A stretch of 64,000 nt of DNA from an uncultured Verrucomicrobiota bacterium (GTDB taxonomy: Bacteria; Verrucomicrobiota; Kiritimatiellia; Kiritimatiellales; Tichowtungiaceae). The translations under genes and the position numbers were made by a program. Location of the stretch: assembly GCA_903831085.1 (NCBI GenBank), contig CAIKWE010000031.1, positions 1-64,000 on the forward strand, written 5' to 3'. This document shows positions 61,158 through 64,000 of the stretch, piece by piece. Each line of letters opens with the position of its first letter. Positions within the stretch are counted from its first letter, which is position 1. Under the pieces are notes generated by a model that made no database searches, had not been told where the DNA came from, and saw nothing but the letters and a program-made list of their open reading frames with translations.

Positions 61158-62270
61158 ATGAAAAAACCAGCATCAGTCCACATACTTATCAGCAGCGCAA
61201 AAAACGCCGCCAACGTCCGTTATTTGTGCGGAGCGGAACCTCCTGAAACGGCGGTGCTTATCCAAACCGGCCGCCGTGGAACACTCATCGTTTCTGAAAT
61301 GGAATACAACCGCTTGCGCCGAACCGTCAAACGCGGCATCACCGTTCTGCATCCGGAAATGATCGGCTCCTCCTGGAAAAAAGGTCCGGCGGACTGGATA
61401 AAAAAATCTGTCACCGAGAAAAAACTCATCGTCGGCACCGACTTTCCGCTCGGCCTCGCCGAAAAACTCAAACGCGCCGGCTTCAAACTGAAAATTTCAG
61501 AAGAAGCGATCTGTCCACAGCGCGAAATCAAAACCGCTGACGAGATTTCCGCCGTACAAAACGCCCAGCGCGCCGCTGTCGCCGCCATGAACGCCGCGAT
61601 CAAACAGATCGCCTCGGCGGAAATCGGCCAGGACGGAATCCTGCGTTGCGGCCAAACCGTTCTGACTGCCGAAATGGTTCGCGCTACGATCTGCCACACC
61701 CTGCTCGACCGCGAAGGCATCGCGCTTGAAACGATTGTTGCCGGCGGCCCGCATTCCGCCGATCCGCACGAACGCGGTACCGGCCCGCTCCGCGCCGGAC
61801 AGCCCATCGTTCTCGACATTTTCCCGCGCTCCGCCGTAACCGGCTACTGGGGCGACCTCACCCGTACCGTTTGCCGCGGCCCGGCACCGGCGGAGCTGAA
61901 GAAAATGTACAACGCCGTCAAAGCCGCGCAGTCCGCCGCGCTCCAAGCGGTTAAAGCTGGTGTCTGGACCGACGATGTTCACGCCGCCGCCGCCGGAGAA
62001 CTGGATCGACGCGGATTCAAAAACGAAACCATCGACGGCGTGCCGCAAGGATTTATTCACGGAACCGGTCACGGTGTCGGACTTGAAATTCACGAAGCGC
62101 CGCGCGTTTCATCCGCTGTGCACAAAAAACTGCGCGCCGGAAATATCATCACCATCGAACCGGGACTCTACTATCCGCATATCGGCGGCATCCGCATCGA
62201 AGACACCATCGCTGTCACCAAAGACAGCTATAAAATTCTTGTCCCCTGCCTGAAGAAGTTGGAAATATAA
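61158..62270 (+). CDS. M24-family Xaa-Pro aminopeptidase
   Basis: 370 residues. N-terminal creatinase-like domain (~1-125), then the pita-bread domain with the five metal ligands in order: Asp in IVLDIFPRS, Asp in WGDLTRTVCRG, His in IHGTGHGVGLEIHEAP, Glu in IEPGLYYPHIGG and Glu in RIEDTIAV. Removes N-terminal residues before proline. Divergent from dnaA. Confidence 0.92.
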   Translation: MKKPASVHILISSAKNAANVRYLCGAEPPETAVLIQTGRRGTLIVSEMEYNRLRRTVKRGITVLHPEMIGSSWKKGPADWIKKSVTEKKLIVGTDFPLGLAEKLKRAGFKLKISEEAICPQREIKTADEISAVQNAQRAAVAAMNAAIKQIASAEIGQDGILRCGQTVLTAEMVRATICHTLLDREGIALETIVAGGPHSADPHERGTGPLRAGQPIVLDIFPRSAVTGYWGDLTRTVCRGPAPAELKKMYNAVKAAQSAALQAVKAGVWTDDVHAAAAGELDRRGFKNETIDGVPQGFIHGTGHGVGLEIHEAPRVSSAVHKKLRAGNIITIEPGLYYPHIGGIRIEDTIAVTKDSYKILVPCLKKLEI

Positions 62271-62306
62271 AAGGTGGAGCGCGACCGCCTGCCGCTCCGC
62301 AGCTTA

Positions 62307-62403
62307 GTTCAACGGCAGAACTGAGCGAAGCGGGGCGGCCCAGCGCGTCCGCATTGGGAACCGCCATCGCCGGCTCGCGTTCTCTTCGATGACCTTGTTG
62401 GGC
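62307..62403 (+). other. Possible attC-like (integron recombination) site
   Basis: Starts with GTTCAAC (fits RYYYAAC) and ends with CTTGTTGGGC (GTTGGGC fits GTTRRRY), 97 bp, with a possible inner CGAAG/CTTCG pair. Between the M24 peptidase and the lipoprotein gene. No integrase or other cassette seen. Confidence 0.35.
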
Positions 62404-62430
62404 TAGGCATCAGCGAAGAATCCCTGCACA

Positions 62431-63843
62431 TTACTTCGTGACCGGGATCAAAGCCATGCCACTAACAATACCCAACCCATCGGCGCTTGCCTTTAGGTGG
62501 CCTTTACAACGGATTGTTCCGAATCTGACCCAGCCGGGATATTCAAATTCACTTTCGTCGTTGCAGAGGAAAGTCGTTGGTTTTCCGGGCAATCTAATAG
62601 AAGTCGCATTTCGGACCGTTCCGCCCACCCCCTCATTTTTCACTAGCACTTTGCCCCCAAAGGCAGCCCATGGAATCAGTTCGCCAGTTCTTAGGACTTG
62701 ATGATTCTTTAGTTTTGCAGTAGCAGTCTCACATTTCGGACTGTCTGGATAATTCATGATAAAGTCTATCCACGCAGAATCCGTGTCGGCGATCTCGGCC
62801 GTCGTCCATGCTTTCTCGGCAACTAGAAGCGGCAGACGCTTTTTTGCCTCCGAGGCGTATTGTGACGTTGGGTAGTTCGTCAGAAAAGCCTCGTAGGCCG
62901 GGATGGAGTTCGCCTTCTGAGCAGATTCCCAATCGCGGTCAGCCTCCATGCGACTCAATTCCGTTTTTGCCTTAGGCGATTGTTTGGCATTCGGATGCTT
63001 CTGGATGAACTCCTTGTACGCGGAGATCGTTCCCACTGACCTTGCGCTTTGCCAGTCCGCCAACTGGGATTGGTAGGAGCGTTTATCGATAGCGGCCTTG
63101 CGGACACCTGAATTCTTGGCCGTCGCGACGATCTTATCCAGCAGGGCTTGGTTGGTGGTGAGTTTGTCGAAGGCGGCTTTACTGACAAACCCATCTTCAT
63201 CATCCATCGCGATTTTTGCCAGCGCGGCTTGATCCGTTATTTTAGCGACAGCAACTCGACGAACATCGCGGTCAGCATCCCCCATCGCGATTTTTGCGAG
63301 TGTCGTTTGATCCGTCAGTTTGCCGACAGCGGCCAGGCGAACGGCACAAGTCTTATTTTCCATGGCGATTTTTGCCAGCAGGGCTTGGTCCGTTGTCTTG
63401 GCCACCATTTCAAAGGGCGAATCGGAACCAACCACGGTTCTGCCGATATTTGCTAATATATCGGACAGGCTGGCGAGTTTTTCGGCGGCGGCATCACGAA
63501 CGAACCACTCTTTGTCTTCCCCGGCGATCTTCGCCAACAGAGCCTTGTCGGTGAAGTTTTTGTTTTTAACGGCGGCCTGGCGGACCTGCCAATCCTTGTC
63601 CTCGGTGGCGATCTTCGCCAACAGAGCCCTATCGGTGAGTTTCCCGGCGGCGACAAGACGAGCGAAAGAGCTCTTGCTGTCCACAGCGAATACTGCTAAC
63701 GCGGGTTGATCTGTTGTTGTCCAGGCGGCCTGTTCTTCGGGCGTAGTACAACCAGCCAGAACAAAGAGCAAAAAACATAAGGCGCGCGGCGCAATCCTGT
63801 TGATGCATTTTTTCTTAATTACACCCGAAGTCTGCATTTTCAT
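62431..63843 (-). CDS. Lipoprotein with HEAT-like repeats
   Basis: 470 residues from ATG 63843. Signal peptide with lipobox LCFLLFVLAGC. Residues ~45-245 hold about seven ~28-residue repeats of the form TDQALLAKIAMDDxDxxVRxAAVxK, a HEAT-like solenoid whose copies differ little from each other. Then two helical segments resembling TPR-type outer-membrane-assembly repeats (YKEFIQKHPNAKQSPKAKTEL; YEAFLTNYPTSQYASEAKKRL) and a C-terminal beta-rich domain. Probably a membrane-attached protein-binding scaffold. It follows murA by 25 bp. Confidence 0.82.
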   Translation of the reverse strand: MKMQTSGVIKKKCINRIAPRALCFLLFVLAGCTTPEEQAAWTTTDQPALAVFAVDSKSSFARLVAAGKLTDRALLAKIATEDKDWQVRQAAVKNKNFTDKALLAKIAGEDKEWFVRDAAAEKLASLSDILANIGRTVVGSDSPFEMVAKTTDQALLAKIAMENKTCAVRLAAVGKLTDQTTLAKIAMGDADRDVRRVAVAKITDQAALAKIAMDDEDGFVSKAAFDKLTTNQALLDKIVATAKNSGVRKAAIDKRSYQSQLADWQSARSVGTISAYKEFIQKHPNAKQSPKAKTELSRMEADRDWESAQKANSIPAYEAFLTNYPTSQYASEAKKRLPLLVAEKAWTTAEIADTDSAWIDFIMNYPDSPKCETATAKLKNHQVLRTGELIPWAAFGGKVLVKNEGVGGTVRNATSIRLPGKPTTFLCNDESEFEYPGWVRFGTIRCKGHLKASADGLGIVSGMALIPVTK

Positions 63844-63868
63844 GGGAAGCTTTCCCTTCAGATAAAAC

Positions 63869-64000
63869 CTACGCCCTCTCAATATCGGCGCCGAGGGCGC
63901 GGAGGCGTTCGTCGATGGCTTCGTAGCCGCGGTCGATGACTTGAGCGTTGTCGATGACACTGCGGCCTTCGGCGCAGCAGGCGGCGATCAGCATGGCCAT
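63869..64000 (-). CDS. murA: UDP-N-acetylglucosamine 1-carboxyvinyltransferase, C-terminal part
   Basis: The last 43 codons read [20 protein letters not shown], then [22 protein letters not shown] and a stop. This matches the end of MurA/EPSP-synthase-type enzymes (VIDN...IDRGYE...L..LGA.I.R), which start peptidoglycan synthesis. The rest of the gene lies beyond the window, so the call rests on the tail only. Confidence 0.8.
   Translation of the reverse strand: MAMLIAACCAEGRSVIDNAQVIDRGYEAIDERLRALGADIERA

Noticed and set aside
1-64000. CRISPR arrays, insertion sequences, rRNA genes, prophage
   Set aside because: No regularly spaced direct repeats, transposase, rRNA or phage structural genes were seen.

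Overview
The window is bacterial chromosome, with dense coding on both strands and only short gaps. It carries mostly housekeeping and biosynthetic genes plus a small accessory patch. Nothing in it fixes the species. A PVC-type bacterium (Verrucomicrobiota/Kiritimatiellota-like, anaerobic) fits best but is an inference. The supporting signs are a 56-residue 2[4Fe-4S] ferredoxin next to pyruvate phosphate dikinase metabolism, a lysine-rich histone-H1-like mini-protein, a long SecA with a C-terminal zinc tail, and many short interspersed repeats.

Layout. 1-9 kb: prmA (cut by the edge), pdxB, dusB, and a sugar-acid type catabolic locus (KDPG/KHG aldolase, FAD oxidoreductase, SDR) whose XRE-cupin regulator diverges from a cupin gene and a Gfo/Idh/MocA gene. 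9-18 kb: aroC, tRNA-His, two TPR membrane proteins, a ComEC with an apparently dead C-terminal domain, rmuC, ferredoxin, PAP2 and HAD proteins. 18-29.5 kb: purD-purE-tsaC-phosphatase-(rpiB-glyA fusion), a sigma/anti-sigma pair, ppdK, nadB, fabI, tRNA-Glu. 29.6-42.5 kb: a TPP riboswitch with thiSGH; an operon nrdR-hypothetical-lnt-prfB-trpC (lnt frameshifted as read); a histone-like gene; yicC-gmk; trpF-trpB; azoR. 42.5-47.7 kb: accessory and repeat-rich DNA with tRNA-Arg, a vsr remnant, an EVE-HNH nuclease, a NERD protein and three tandem CheY-like genes. 47.8-58 kb: secA, then an operon of a small protein, glycosyltransferase, Ldh2-type dehydrogenase, SNF2 helicase and MFS exporter. 58-64 kb: tRNA-Gln, dnaN and dnaA around an AT-rich DnaA-box gap (candidate oriC), an M24 peptidase, a HEAT-repeat lipoprotein and the C-terminus of murA.

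The most striking signal is not a gene. A 15-bp palindrome, TTCCAA-N3-TTGGAA, occurs about 45 times (15 perfect copies by my reading). It lies in intergenic DNA and inside genes, where it is read in all three frames. Neighbouring copies sit 22, 31-32, 41-43, 52 or 64 bp apart, i.e. near whole turns of the DNA helix. Separately, three genes (pdxB, thiS, the NERD gene) carry in-frame hairpin insertions that look like selfish palindromic elements.
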